Assembly (NCBI GenBank): GCA_002399085.1
Contig: DHCY01000039.1
Location: 1 to 64,000 of the forward strand
Direction of reading: 5' to 3'
From: Anaerolineaceae bacterium UBA4890
Lineage (GTDB): Bacteria > Chloroflexota > Anaerolineae > Anaerolineales > Anaerolineaceae
Length of the DNA stretch: 64,000 nt
Shown: in pieces, positions 42,497 to 49,983 of the stretch
Layout of the letters: each line of letters starts with the position of its first letter
Position numbering within the stretch: position 1 is the first letter of the stretch
Notes under the pieces: generated by a model
Database searches by the model: none
The model's input: the letters and a program-made list of their open reading frames with translations, nothing else
Told to the model about the DNA's origin: nothing
Translations under genes and position numbers: made by a program

Positions 42497-44134
42497 TTAC
42501 TCTTCCTTTCCTGCCTGGGTGGGGTCGTTCTCCAGCAGCTCTCCATTTAAATTGTTGATTGCAAAATCGACCAAGTTGATCCCGGTTTTGCTACCCTTGG
42601 GTGTCAGATTGACCTTCTGGTCGCCTACGGTGCAGATCAGGTTAATTTCGCGACCATAGACCTTGGCTAACATAAAGTTGATCAGTTTGCTTGACTTATC
42701 TTCCATCATGCGCTCGCGCAGCAGCTCGCTGGTAAAGTTGAGCACAATTGTGTCGCCACTCGCCTGTACCAGTTTGCCCGAATTGACTACTGCTGCCGTA
42801 ATGCGGTTTTTTAATCCTACCTGGCGTTTCACGCGATCCCACTGTGATTGTGCCAGTTCGAGCGTCAGGGGTGTGCCTGGAACGAACGCCGGGTCGGTTT
42901 CAGTAATTTCAATATCGGTACTCTGTGATTTTTTGGGAGCGGTTTTCTGTGTGGTTCCAGAATTTTCGCTCTCGTAAACAATTTCCTCATCTTTATCTGC
43001 GCGTGTTCTTCGCTTTGGCTGTTCTGGAGCATCAGCTTCAGTCACAAGAACCGGCTGGGGCGGATAGAGAGAGGTTGCCAATGCCATCTCGAGCCCCAAA
43101 CCGGGGTGCCAGTTGGCTTTCAGGTCAGTGGAAGCTTCACTGAAAGCGCTGATGATGTTCACGAGTTGGGCGATCTCAAATTGCTCTGCCTGCTGGTTCA
43201 TTTTTTCGCGAGTCTCAGGCGTGAGTTCGAGATCCTGACCGGCTTGCAGTTTGATCACTAGCAAATCGCGCAGGTAATCGACCACCTGCCGGGCGTATTG
43301 ACGTGGGTCGGTGCCGCCGTCGAGTGCTTTGTGGATGATTTCGAGCCCGCCGCCGCTGTCTTCCTTCAGAATCGCATCCACCAGTTCGATCACCGACAGG
43401 CTTGTGGCGGTACCGAGCACTTCCTGTGCAATCTTGAGTGTGATCGTTTTTGACATGGATGAAAGCTGGTCGACCAGTGAAATGGCATCGCGCATCGAGC
43501 CGGTAGCTTGCCGGGCGATCAGGCTGAGCGCTTCTGGCTCGATCTTGATTTTCTCTTTTTTGGTTAGTTCGCTCAATTTCTTGACGATTGTGGGTACCGG
43601 GATGCGTCTGAATTCGTGACGCTGGCAGCGCGAAAGTACGGTCGCGGGGATTTTGTGAATTTCCGTAGTACAGAGGATAAAAATCACATGTGCAGGCGGC
43701 TCTTCGAGCGTCTTGAGCAGCGCGTTGAAAGCGGATGTGCTGAGCATGTGCACTTCATCGACGATGTAGACCTTAAATTTGCCCTGTGATGGGGCGAAGT
43801 TGATCTTGTCGCGTAGTTCGCGCACATCGTCGACACTGGTGTTGGAGGCAGCGTCGATCTCGATCAGGTCCATGAAGCGTCCCTGGTTGACAGCCAAGCA
43901 GTTTTCGCATTTGTTGCATGGCTGGATAGTCTTGTCGGGGTCGAGACAATTGACCGCTTTGGCGAGCAGCCGGGCGCTGGTGGTCTTGCCGGTGCCTTTG
44001 GGTCCGGCGAAAAGATAGGCGTGCGCGACGCGGTCGGTGGCAATGGCATTGCGCAATGTTTGGACAATGTGGTCCTGACCGACAACTTCATCCCAAAGGG
44101 CGGGGCGCCAAACGCGATAGAATGCTTGTGACAT
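42497..44134 (-). CDS. dnaX: DNA polymerase III subunit gamma/tau
   Basis: A 545-residue clamp-loader ATPase. It shows YRVWRPALWDEVVGQDH, Walker A GPKGTGKTTSARLL, the zinc module CNKCENC, VYIVDEVHMLS (Walker B), EEPPAHVIFILCTTE (SRC region follows as LSRCQRHEF). Domain III and a charged linker (about 365-420) lead to a C-terminal domain (about 425-535) that would be tau-specific. No frameshift signal (A-rich slippery run) was noticed, so gamma need not be made. First gene of the dnaX-ybaB-recR operon. Confidence 0.97.
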   Translation of the reverse strand: MSQAFYRVWRPALWDEVVGQDHIVQTLRNAIATDRVAHAYLFAGPKGTGKTTSARLLAKAVNCLDPDKTIQPCNKCENCLAVNQGRFMDLIEIDAASNTSVDDVRELRDKINFAPSQGKFKVYIVDEVHMLSTSAFNALLKTLEEPPAHVIFILCTTEIHKIPATVLSRCQRHEFRRIPVPTIVKKLSELTKKEKIKIEPEALSLIARQATGSMRDAISLVDQLSSMSKTITLKIAQEVLGTATSLSVIELVDAILKEDSGGGLEIIHKALDGGTDPRQYARQVVDYLRDLLVIKLQAGQDLELTPETREKMNQQAEQFEIAQLVNIISAFSEASTDLKANWHPGLGLEMALATSLYPPQPVLVTEADAPEQPKRRTRADKDEEIVYESENSGTTQKTAPKKSQSTDIEITETDPAFVPGTPLTLELAQSQWDRVKRQVGLKNRITAAVVNSGKLVQASGDTIVLNFTSELLRERMMEDKSSKLINFMLAKVYGREINLICTVGDQKVNLTPKGSKTGINLVDFAINNLNGELLENDPTQAGKEE

Positions 44135-44154
44135 AAATCTCCCTGCAAAAAGTA

Positions 44155-44670
44155 TTATGGAACCAGCCAGCTGGCGTGCTGCTGCCCGGATTGATCGAGC
44201 AGCTTAATCTGGCTGCCTGATGTCCAGAGCGCCTGGTCTGAGTTCCAGTAGAGTTCGATAACAGAGTTTGTACCATGTTTGGAATAGAGCCTGACGGCAC
44301 CGTTCTTGTTCAACGTGAGTTGGGGTAGGCTGTAAGTCTCGCCCGAGGACGATGAGAGAGACCAGCCATTCAGATTGACACTCGAATCGCTTTGGTTGCG
44401 AATCAGAATGTACTCCACGTTGAGATCTCCCGCGCCGAAAACGCCCTCGATGCTGAGCAATCCGTCTGAAAGGGGTGCATCAGTCTCAGCCGAGACTTCC
44501 TGGTTGGCTTGTGAAGGTGCGCTTGCCAATGTTATTGCTGGAGTAAGCGTGGGTTTGGCTGTTAGGATGGGGGTTCCCCTCTGCCAAAGCCATAACACCA
44601 AAAGCATAGTCGCTGCTGAAACAACGATGTTAAGTAGCAAAAACGGGAAGGTCTTTTTCCAAAACGTCAT
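44155..44670 (-). CDS. Membrane-anchored lamin-tail-domain protein
   Basis: A 171-residue protein with an N-terminal transmembrane helix (about 8-30), a short Thr/Ser/Pro linker and a lamin-tail (LTD) beta-sandwich (about 65-170): EYILIRNQSDSSVNLNGWSL, then SLPQLTLNKNGAVRLYSKHG. LTD domains occur outside bacterial cells and may mediate binding. The function is unknown. It ends 20 bases upstream of dnaX on the same strand and may share its transcript. Confidence 0.85.
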   Translation of the reverse strand: MTFWKKTFPFLLLNIVVSAATMLLVLWLWQRGTPILTAKPTLTPAITLASAPSQANQEVSAETDAPLSDGLLSIEGVFGAGDLNVEYILIRNQSDSSVNLNGWSLSSSSGETYSLPQLTLNKNGAVRLYSKHGTNSVIELYWNSDQALWTSGSQIKLLDQSGQQHASWLVP

Positions 44671-44917
44671 GATTTCTTTTGTTAATCATAGCATAAAAAG
44701 ACCCCAAGGGCGCAGAATTAAAGGTGAGAGAAAGAGTCGAGCCAAAGTTGAACGGAGCGGGTTTATCTCCCTCCGCAACAGTCTTCCAGGCTAGCACAGC
44801 AGTTGGAGTCGAGCCCCAGCCGTATTGACATTGACAAATTAGAGAGAATTAGTTGATCAGTAAACTTTAACAAAACGTTTACATTTTTTTTAATCAGATT
44901 TAACTAACACGGGTTAA
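44671..44917. other. Intergenic region without a recognised gene
   Basis: Contains tandem TTGACA hexamers (44825-44836), a possible -35 element, and a perfect AAACGTTT palindrome (44873-44880). No open frame with a ribosome binding site was seen. Confidence 0.45.
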
Positions 44918-44923
44918 TATAAT
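44918..44923 (+). promoter_or_regulatory. -10 box before the small RNA candidate
   Basis: TATAAT in the context GGGTTAATATAATC. The expected start is near 44930. No clear -35 at normal spacing. Confidence 0.45.
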
Positions 44924-44929
44924 CAACGT

Positions 44930-45042
44930 TCGTGCAAAAATTGTTTCTCTCCTTTCAAAGAGCACGGACAGGATCAAATTGTGAAAAAACAATTAGTAGA
45001 TCGAAACTAAAACAGCCGCAGGTGAGGCGGCTGTTTTAGTTT
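44930..45042 (+). ncRNA. Candidate small RNA (about 113 nt) with an embedded nine-codon frame
   Basis: A -10 box (44918) and a strong intrinsic terminator (45004-45042) bracket about 113 bases with no conventional gene. Predicted pairing: GTTCGTGC (44928-44935) with GCACGGAC (44962-44969, one G-T pair), and AATTGT (44977-44982) with ACAATT (44989-44994). Inside is GTG AAA AAA CAA TTA GTA GAT CGA AAC TAA (44981-45010) with AGGA seven bases upstream, encoding a nine-residue peptide whose stop lies in the terminator arm. It may be a small RNA, a leader peptide or both. Its identity is not known. Confidence 0.4.
45004..45042. terminator. Strong bidirectional terminator
   Basis: Perfect 16-bp arms AAACTAAAACAGCCGC (45004-45019) and their complement (45027-45042) around a seven-base loop, with A-rich and T-rich flanks. 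It serves the RNA candidate on the plus strand and the sir2 gene, whose stop is at 45091, on the minus strand. Confidence 0.9.
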
Positions 45043-45090
45043 AATTTACAGATTGGGGAGGGAAGAGGGATTCCACTTTGATGGTACTGA

Positions 45091-45819
45091 CTATTGAATC
45101 GCCTCGTCCAAAAGCTCACCCAGTTCCTCGTGAAACACATACGTAGCGGTGTGATCGTAAGGGGTGGGGTCGCGGTTGATAAGTACCAGCGCTTTTCCCC
45201 GGAAGTACTGCAACAAACCAGCCGCGGGGTAAACCACCAGCGAAGTCCCGCCGACGATCATCAGGTCGGCTCTGCGTATCGCGTTTTGGGCTTCTGCCAT
45301 CACGCGCTGATCCAGCATTTCACCATATAAGACCACATCAGGTCTGATCATCCCACCGCATGGCGGGCAGAGCGGTACGCCTTCACCTTCCCACACCAGT
45401 GCTGCCGGGTAATCTCGATGGCACTTCATACAATAAAAACGCTGCATGCTGCCGTGGATCTCAAGCACATTTTTAGAGCCTGCTGCCTGATGCAAGCCGT
45501 CGATATTCTGGGTGATCACAGTCACATCCTGACGATTGGCTTCCAGCCGGGCAAGTGCCAGGTGAGCCAGGTTTGGTGTGGCATCCGGGTAATACAGATT
45601 CTCTCTTTTGTAGGTGTAGAACTCCTCGGGATGAGTGACCATGAATGAATAACTCAGCATCTCTTCCGGAGAGTAATTCGTGTTCTGCTGGCGATTATAA
45701 AGCCCGGTTGCCGAGCGAAAATCAGGGATTCCAGAACCTGTCGAAACCCCCGCGCCACCAAAAAAGACGATTCTTTCTGCTTCGTTGATCAATTGCTCCA
45801 GGATTTCTGCTGCTTTCAT
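45091..45819 (-). CDS. cobB: Sir2-family NAD-dependent protein deacylase
   Basis: A 242-residue sirtuin that removes acyl groups from Lys using NAD. Motifs in order: FFGGAGVSTGSGIPDFRS (NAD loop), TQNIDGLHQAAGS, LEIHGSM (catalytic His), and a zinc site CMKCH and CPPCGG. VLYGEMLD and VGGTSLVVYPAA follow. The internal ATG at 45819 is preferred to 45849 because GAGGAGG precedes it and the family N-terminus fits. It seems to be a single-gene unit ending in the strong terminator at 45004. Confidence 0.95.
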   Translation of the reverse strand: MKAAEILEQLINEAERIVFFGGAGVSTGSGIPDFRSATGLYNRQQNTNYSPEEMLSYSFMVTHPEEFYTYKRENLYYPDATPNLAHLALARLEANRQDVTVITQNIDGLHQAAGSKNVLEIHGSMQRFYCMKCHRDYPAALVWEGEGVPLCPPCGGMIRPDVVLYGEMLDQRVMAEAQNAIRRADLMIVGGTSLVVYPAAGLLQYFRGKALVLINRDPTPYDHTATYVFHEELGELLDEAIQ

Positions 45820-45914
45820 TGGGTTGTTCCTCCTCAGTAGATCAGGCATTAATATCGCCTCCCTGCACAGTTAGTTGAACGCTCATAGAGGCAGACTGCC
45901 ACGGCCACTGCTAC

Positions 45915-45965
45915 GAACACCAATGTGTTCTGTACAGACCGATGTGGGTTGAGCCCACTCGGTCT
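45915..45965. repeat. Pair of intergenic hairpins
   Basis: GAACAC-CAAT-GTGTTC (45915-45930) is followed by AGACCGATGTGGG ... CCCACTCGGTCT (45936-45965, 12-bp stem with one bulge). They lie between the sir2 start and the 3' end of the exporter gene and have no T-run. Confidence 0.65.
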
Positions 45966-45986
45966 AGTCGCAGTGACCGAGGGTTT

Positions 45987-46583
45987 CTAAACCGTTTCTA
46001 AGTTGCCTTCCGCCTTTTTTTTGCCAATTTTATTTAGCGGTGGCAGCCAGTTTACGAACAAGGCGACCGCAATACCGATGAGAGTGGCAACCACGCGCTC
46101 GAAAGTATAAACAAGCGGGTCTGTCTCTGTGATCGTAAGCATAATCAATAGGTAGACGATTGCGGTAATCGCCAGGGAACTGGGTTTCTTGATGATTACC
46201 ATGAGCGCCATCAATGGAAATGAAAGCAACCCGACCAAAAGGTAAAAATTGATATTAGCAGGTTGTATTCCCCAGGTTTGACCCAGCAATACTGCAAAAA
46301 CGTAGGCATAAATACCAGCGATAATCGTACCAAAGGTTCGGTCAACCGCTGATTGGAACGAAGTTTTTAAAGTCGGCTGCATACAGACGATGGTGGCGAT
46401 GCTGGCATTATAAGGCGAACTGCCGCCGCGATAATATTCGATCACCAGGCAGATTATCACTGCCAAAGCAGTCTTAATTACCCGCATACCGGGTGAGTTC
46501 TTTTCCAGGTAGCTTCCGATTTTATGGAGCAGATCGTTTTTTTGTTCGACTGTTTTCATTTCTTTAGGAGACGATGACTTCAT
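45987..46583 (-). CDS. Aromatic-acid-exporter-like (FUSC/ArAE_1) membrane protein
   Basis: A 198-residue protein whose membrane part matches the ArAE_1 domain: a cytoplasmic N-terminus (about 1-32), then six hydrophobic segments, with the signature YNASIATIVCMQPTLKTSFQ and DRTFGTIIAGIYAYV. In longer relatives a cytoplasmic C-terminal domain follows; here it is missing, the chain ending soon after the last helix with a basic tail. Substrates of the family are aromatic acids or other anions, here unknown. No frameshift is obvious; short ArAE_1 proteins do exist. Confidence 0.85.
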   Translation of the reverse strand: MKSSSPKEMKTVEQKNDLLHKIGSYLEKNSPGMRVIKTALAVIICLVIEYYRGGSSPYNASIATIVCMQPTLKTSFQSAVDRTFGTIIAGIYAYVFAVLLGQTWGIQPANINFYLLVGLLSFPLMALMVIIKKPSSLAITAIVYLLIMLTITETDPLVYTFERVVATLIGIAVALFVNWLPPLNKIGKKKAEGNLETV

Positions 46584-46638
46584 TATTTAATACCTCAAGA
46601 TGTTTGCATAAGATATACCACAAGCCGCAAAATTGTGT

Positions 46639-46665
46639 TTTGAGACGCAATTCTCTTGTTATAAT
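46639..46665 (+). promoter_or_regulatory. Promoter of the exonuclease gene
   Basis: TTGAGA (46639-46644) and TATAAT (46660-46665) with a 15-base spacer, 15 bases before the start codon, with CGGAGG between. Confidence 0.5.
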
Positions 46666-46680
46666 ATTTTCGGAGGAACC

Positions 46681-47259
46681 ATGCCCTATCCAACTGCCCA
46701 CCCCAATGTAACAGAACGAGCCCGCCAGGTGATTGGACTTAACCCGATTTTTCTGGACACCGAAACTACCGGTGTCGGGCTGTATGACCTGGTGATTGAA
46801 GTCGGAATTGTTGATCTTGATGGAAACGTTTTGTTCAACAGTCTGATCAACCCCGGTCGCCCGATCCCCTCAGATTCGAGCAAAGTTCATGGAATTACGG
46901 ATGATATGGTGGCGGATGCGCCTTCTTTGAACGAGGTGTGGCACGAAATTGAAGCTGTTTTGCGCAACCGCGCTATCGGCATCTATAACGCGGAGTTTGA
47001 TTATCGCCTGATGAAGCAATCGGTAGACCATGCTGGTATTCCGTGGAGCATTAGAAAGAATCAGGCTTTTTGCATGATGAATATGTTTGCTGCCTGGTAC
47101 GGGGAGTGGAACCGACGAGCAAATAACTTCAGATCTCAAAAGCTGGAATTTGCCGGGAATTTCTGCGGCATTGACCTACCGAACAACCACCATGCCCTGG
47201 ATGACGCCCGGCTGACAGCGGCATTGCTGCGCTACCTGGCGGAGTACGAGAAGAAGTAA
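46681..47259 (+). CDS. DnaQ-like 3'-5' exonuclease
   Basis: A 192-residue DEDDh exonuclease. ExoI is FLDTETTGVG (Asp-x-Glu), ExoII lies in IGIYNAEFDYRLM (Asn-x-x-x-Asp), and ExoIII is NHHALDDARLTAALL (His and Asp), so all four acidic ligands and the His are present. It resembles the epsilon proofreading subunit and RNase T-like enzymes; the target is unknown. The start at 46681 follows CGGAGGA. The frame is also open upstream to 46633 but without a binding site. Confidence 0.93.
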   Translation: MPYPTAHPNVTERARQVIGLNPIFLDTETTGVGLYDLVIEVGIVDLDGNVLFNSLINPGRPIPSDSSKVHGITDDMVADAPSLNEVWHEIEAVLRNRAIGIYNAEFDYRLMKQSVDHAGIPWSIRKNQAFCMMNMFAAWYGEWNRRANNFRSQKLEFAGNFCGIDLPNNHHALDDARLTAALLRYLAEYEKK

Positions 47260-47278
47260 CATTTTTTCCGATTGTTCG

Positions 47279-47312
47279 TCATCCTGAGGAAAGAAGGATC
47301 TGACCCAATACC
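47279..47312. repeat. Copy of the dispersed ATCCTGAG/GAAGGAT hairpin element
   Basis: TCATCCTGAGGAAAGAAGGA followed by TCTGACCCAATACCGTAAAG matches the unit of the array at 56778-57400 in both parts. Confidence 0.75.
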
Positions 47313-47351
47313 GTAAAGATAATTACTCAGTACACTTCTTGTCGCTATGGC

Positions 47352-48152
47352 TCAGGTTGCCAAAGAAATCTCACCAAAAATATCGTACAACAGCGGCACT
47401 TGTTCCTGCAGTGCTGAACGCTCGGTGCGCCAGCAGAAGACATCTCCGATTCCGCCATACTCATAAGCAACGATTTCCGGCTGGCGCCAGGCACCCGCAC
47501 GGATTTGCTCTGCAGCCCAATTCACCACTTGCCAGTCATCAGGCTGGAGTTCAAAATGATCGGTCGGGAAGTTGGCATACTCCCGGATTCCGGTTATGTG
47601 TAGTTCTGAGAGCCGCCCCAGGGGCAGTCTGGCGATGTAATCTTTGAAATCCATACCAAAGGCGTTGGCACTGATCTGAGCATGGGAAAGATCCAAAAGT
47701 AAGCCCAAATCACAATCCTCGATTATTGCTCGGATCAAATCCGGGTCGGCTGCCATCCTTAGATGGGGTAAGAATTCATGCCAGGGCAGGTTTTCGGCAA
47801 CAATTTTCACACCAGGGAAGGCAGCGCTCAGGCTGGCAAGATCCTTTTTCCAGAGCCGGAGCATTGCTTTTCGATTTTCCGGACTGTCCGCTTCCAGGGC
47901 GAGATCATTAGAAAGGTGGATATTCAGGTGAGGTGTGTCGGTTGTGTTCAAAAAGCGATCAATCAAGCCAAAATTTAAAGACTGAATATTGTTCGCGCCA
48001 ACCGATATTTCAAAATGAATATAAACCCGACCTAATGGTAGAGCTGCATTGACAATTCCATCCCATTCGGGGCATTTGAGCAAGTCAACCTTGACCGCAC
48101 CTTCTTTAAGCAAATCTCCCAGATGGGTGGAGTAATTAACGGCAAACTTCAT
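47352..48152 (-). CDS. TIM-barrel metalloprotein of the DUF692/MNIO or xylose-isomerase-like group
   Basis: A 266-residue protein with a plausible metal-ligand series spaced as in DUF692 (multinuclear non-heme iron oxidase) proteins: His46 in YIHFEIS, His79 in NIHLSND, Glu120 in AENLPW, Asp154/His157 in LLLDLSHAQISA, His185 in ELHITG, Asp198-His199 in TDHFEL, and Glu231 in VAYEYGG. LLLDLSHAQISANAFG is close to the DUF692 hallmark LLLDVNNxYVSAxNHG. MNIO enzymes modify Cys or other residues of small peptides, but no precursor peptide or partner (DUF2063) gene lies here. It may instead be a sugar isomerase relative. Confidence 0.65.
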   Translation of the reverse strand: MKFAVNYSTHLGDLLKEGAVKVDLLKCPEWDGIVNAALPLGRVYIHFEISVGANNIQSLNFGLIDRFLNTTDTPHLNIHLSNDLALEADSPENRKAMLRLWKKDLASLSAAFPGVKIVAENLPWHEFLPHLRMAADPDLIRAIIEDCDLGLLLDLSHAQISANAFGMDFKDYIARLPLGRLSELHITGIREYANFPTDHFELQPDDWQVVNWAAEQIRAGAWRQPEIVAYEYGGIGDVFCWRTERSALQEQVPLLYDIFGEISLAT

Positions 48153-48153
48153 A

Positions 48154-49983
48154 TCAAGCCGTGTTAGCTTCGGTGCCTGCGTCGATAAAGGGGTCGAATT
48201 TCGTTTCCAAGTCGTGCCGGAATTGTTTTGTGTACAGGTTGTAATAGATCCCCCGCTGCTGGATCAGGCTCTTGTGGTCTCCACTCTCTGCTATCTGTCC
48301 GTCTTCGATCACAAAAATCTGATCGGCAGATTTGATGGTCGAAAGGCGATGGGCAATGATAAAACTTGTGCGTCCGCTCATGAGTTGGTGCATGCCCTTT
48401 TGGATCAGGGCTTCGGTTAATGTGTCGACTGAACTTGTAGCTTCGTCCATGACGAAGATATCAGGCTCTGCCAACAATGCCCGGGCAATGCTGATCAGTT
48501 GTTTTTGTCCGACCGAGAGCAAATTGCCACCCTCACCTACATTTTGATCAAAACCGTGTTCAAAACTTGTAATAAAGTCATACGCACTGGCAAGTTTTGC
48601 CGCTTTCTCGACTTGTTCATCACTGGCTTCCAGGTTTCCATAACGCAAATTTTCGCGGATACTACCCGAGAAAAGATGCGGGGTCTGTAACACGACACCA
48701 ATACGGCTCTGGATATTCTGAAGGTCATATTCCAGATAGTCATGACCGGCGATGAGAATTCTGCCGGACGTAGGCTCATAGAACCGGCAGAGCAAGTTCA
48801 CAGTCGTGGTCTTTCCACCACCGGTAGGTCCGACAAGGGCAACGGTCTGACCTTGCTTTACCTGGAAATTCAAATTCCGGATGACGGGCTCGCCGTCTTC
48901 ATAATGGAACGAGACATTCTCAAAAATCACGTCGCCAACCAATGAAGTAGGGGGCAGGGTATTTTCCCGGTTTACGATAGCAGGTTTGGTGTCTAGCAGC
49001 GAAAAGACTCGCTCTGAAGATGCCACTGCGTTTTGCATCTCAGCATAAACGCGGGCAAGATCCTGGATAGGCCAGAGGATCATCATAATGTAAGAGACAA
49101 AAGCCTGTAAGCCACCGACGGTCAGCGTTGTACCCGATACCATTAACCCACCTTGCCAGAGCACCAGCACCAGCGAGATCGCGCTGATGGTCTGAATGGT
49201 CGGCAGGTAAATTGCCGAAAGGAAGGCAGCGCGGTAACTTTCACGGAACATTTCCGTGGAAAGAACCTCAAATGCTTTTAGATTTTTATCCTCGCGGCGC
49301 AAGGCTTTGACCACACGTACGCCAGTGATGTTCTCATTCAGCGAGGCAGTCATCTTCGAATTGGCTTTCCGTGACTGGCGGTAGTGGCGGTAGATGTTTA
49401 CCCTGAACTTGAATGACACGATGATCATCAACGGAAGTGAGAGAACCACGATCAGTGCCAGTTTCGGTTCGATGGTGAACATATAAATCGAAGCGAAGAT
49501 GATGTTGGTAATAGCCCAGGTCGTATCAATGATGCCCCAGGTAAGCAGATCTGCCATTTTTTCAGTGTCGGAAGTGACACGCGACATGATCCAACCCAGC
49601 GGGGTCTTGCTGAAATACGAAAGTGAGAGCTTTTGAATGTGGTTGAAGAGCGCTTTTCGCAAGTCATAGCGTACACGCTCACCCTGTAAACCGATCAGGT
49701 AAATGAACAGGAAGAAGCCAAAAGACTGAGCCAAAACGATTGAAGCATAGATGCTAAAAAGTCTGACAAGGGTAGAAATATTGCTTTCTGCGATGCCCTC
49801 ATCGATGATGCGCTTATTGAGGATCGTAAAGTAAGCATCCAGAAACGAAACCAAGGCGATGCCGATCATGGCGAAAAGCATGGTTTTCCAGTGCGGTTTT
49901 AAAACCTTCAACAGGCGTCGCAGGACAGGACCTTGTGAGGTCACATTGTCATCGTACTCGGATTCATCATAGAATGTTGACAC
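48154..49983 (-). CDS. ABC exporter half-transporter, partner with consensus Walker B
   Basis: A 609-residue type IV ABC half-exporter (six helices, about 40-330, then an ATPase). Walker A is GPTGGGKTT, Walker B FVMDEATSSVD (canonical Glu). The signature is altered to LLSVGQKQ. The GTG at 49983 is the likely start: GGAA precedes it and it overlaps the upstream half-transporter gene by 17 bases. With its partner it forms a heterodimer with one degenerate ATP site. The exported substrate (lipid, drug or peptide) is unknown. Confidence 0.92.
   Translation of the reverse strand: MSTFYDESEYDDNVTSQGPVLRRLLKVLKPHWKTMLFAMIGIALVSFLDAYFTILNKRIIDEGIAESNISTLVRLFSIYASIVLAQSFGFFLFIYLIGLQGERVRYDLRKALFNHIQKLSLSYFSKTPLGWIMSRVTSDTEKMADLLTWGIIDTTWAITNIIFASIYMFTIEPKLALIVVLSLPLMIIVSFKFRVNIYRHYRQSRKANSKMTASLNENITGVRVVKALRREDKNLKAFEVLSTEMFRESYRAAFLSAIYLPTIQTISAISLVLVLWQGGLMVSGTTLTVGGLQAFVSYIMMILWPIQDLARVYAEMQNAVASSERVFSLLDTKPAIVNRENTLPPTSLVGDVIFENVSFHYEDGEPVIRNLNFQVKQGQTVALVGPTGGGKTTTVNLLCRFYEPTSGRILIAGHDYLEYDLQNIQSRIGVVLQTPHLFSGSIRENLRYGNLEASDEQVEKAAKLASAYDFITSFEHGFDQNVGEGGNLLSVGQKQLISIARALLAEPDIFVMDEATSSVDTLTEALIQKGMHQLMSGRTSFIIAHRLSTIKSADQIFVIEDGQIAESGDHKSLIQQRGIYYNLYTKQFRHDLETKFDPFIDAGTEANTA

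Noticed and set aside
45987..46583. Frameshifted or truncated aromatic acid exporter
   Set aside because: Downstream sequence holds hairpins but no remnant of the missing C-terminal domain, and short forms of the family exist.
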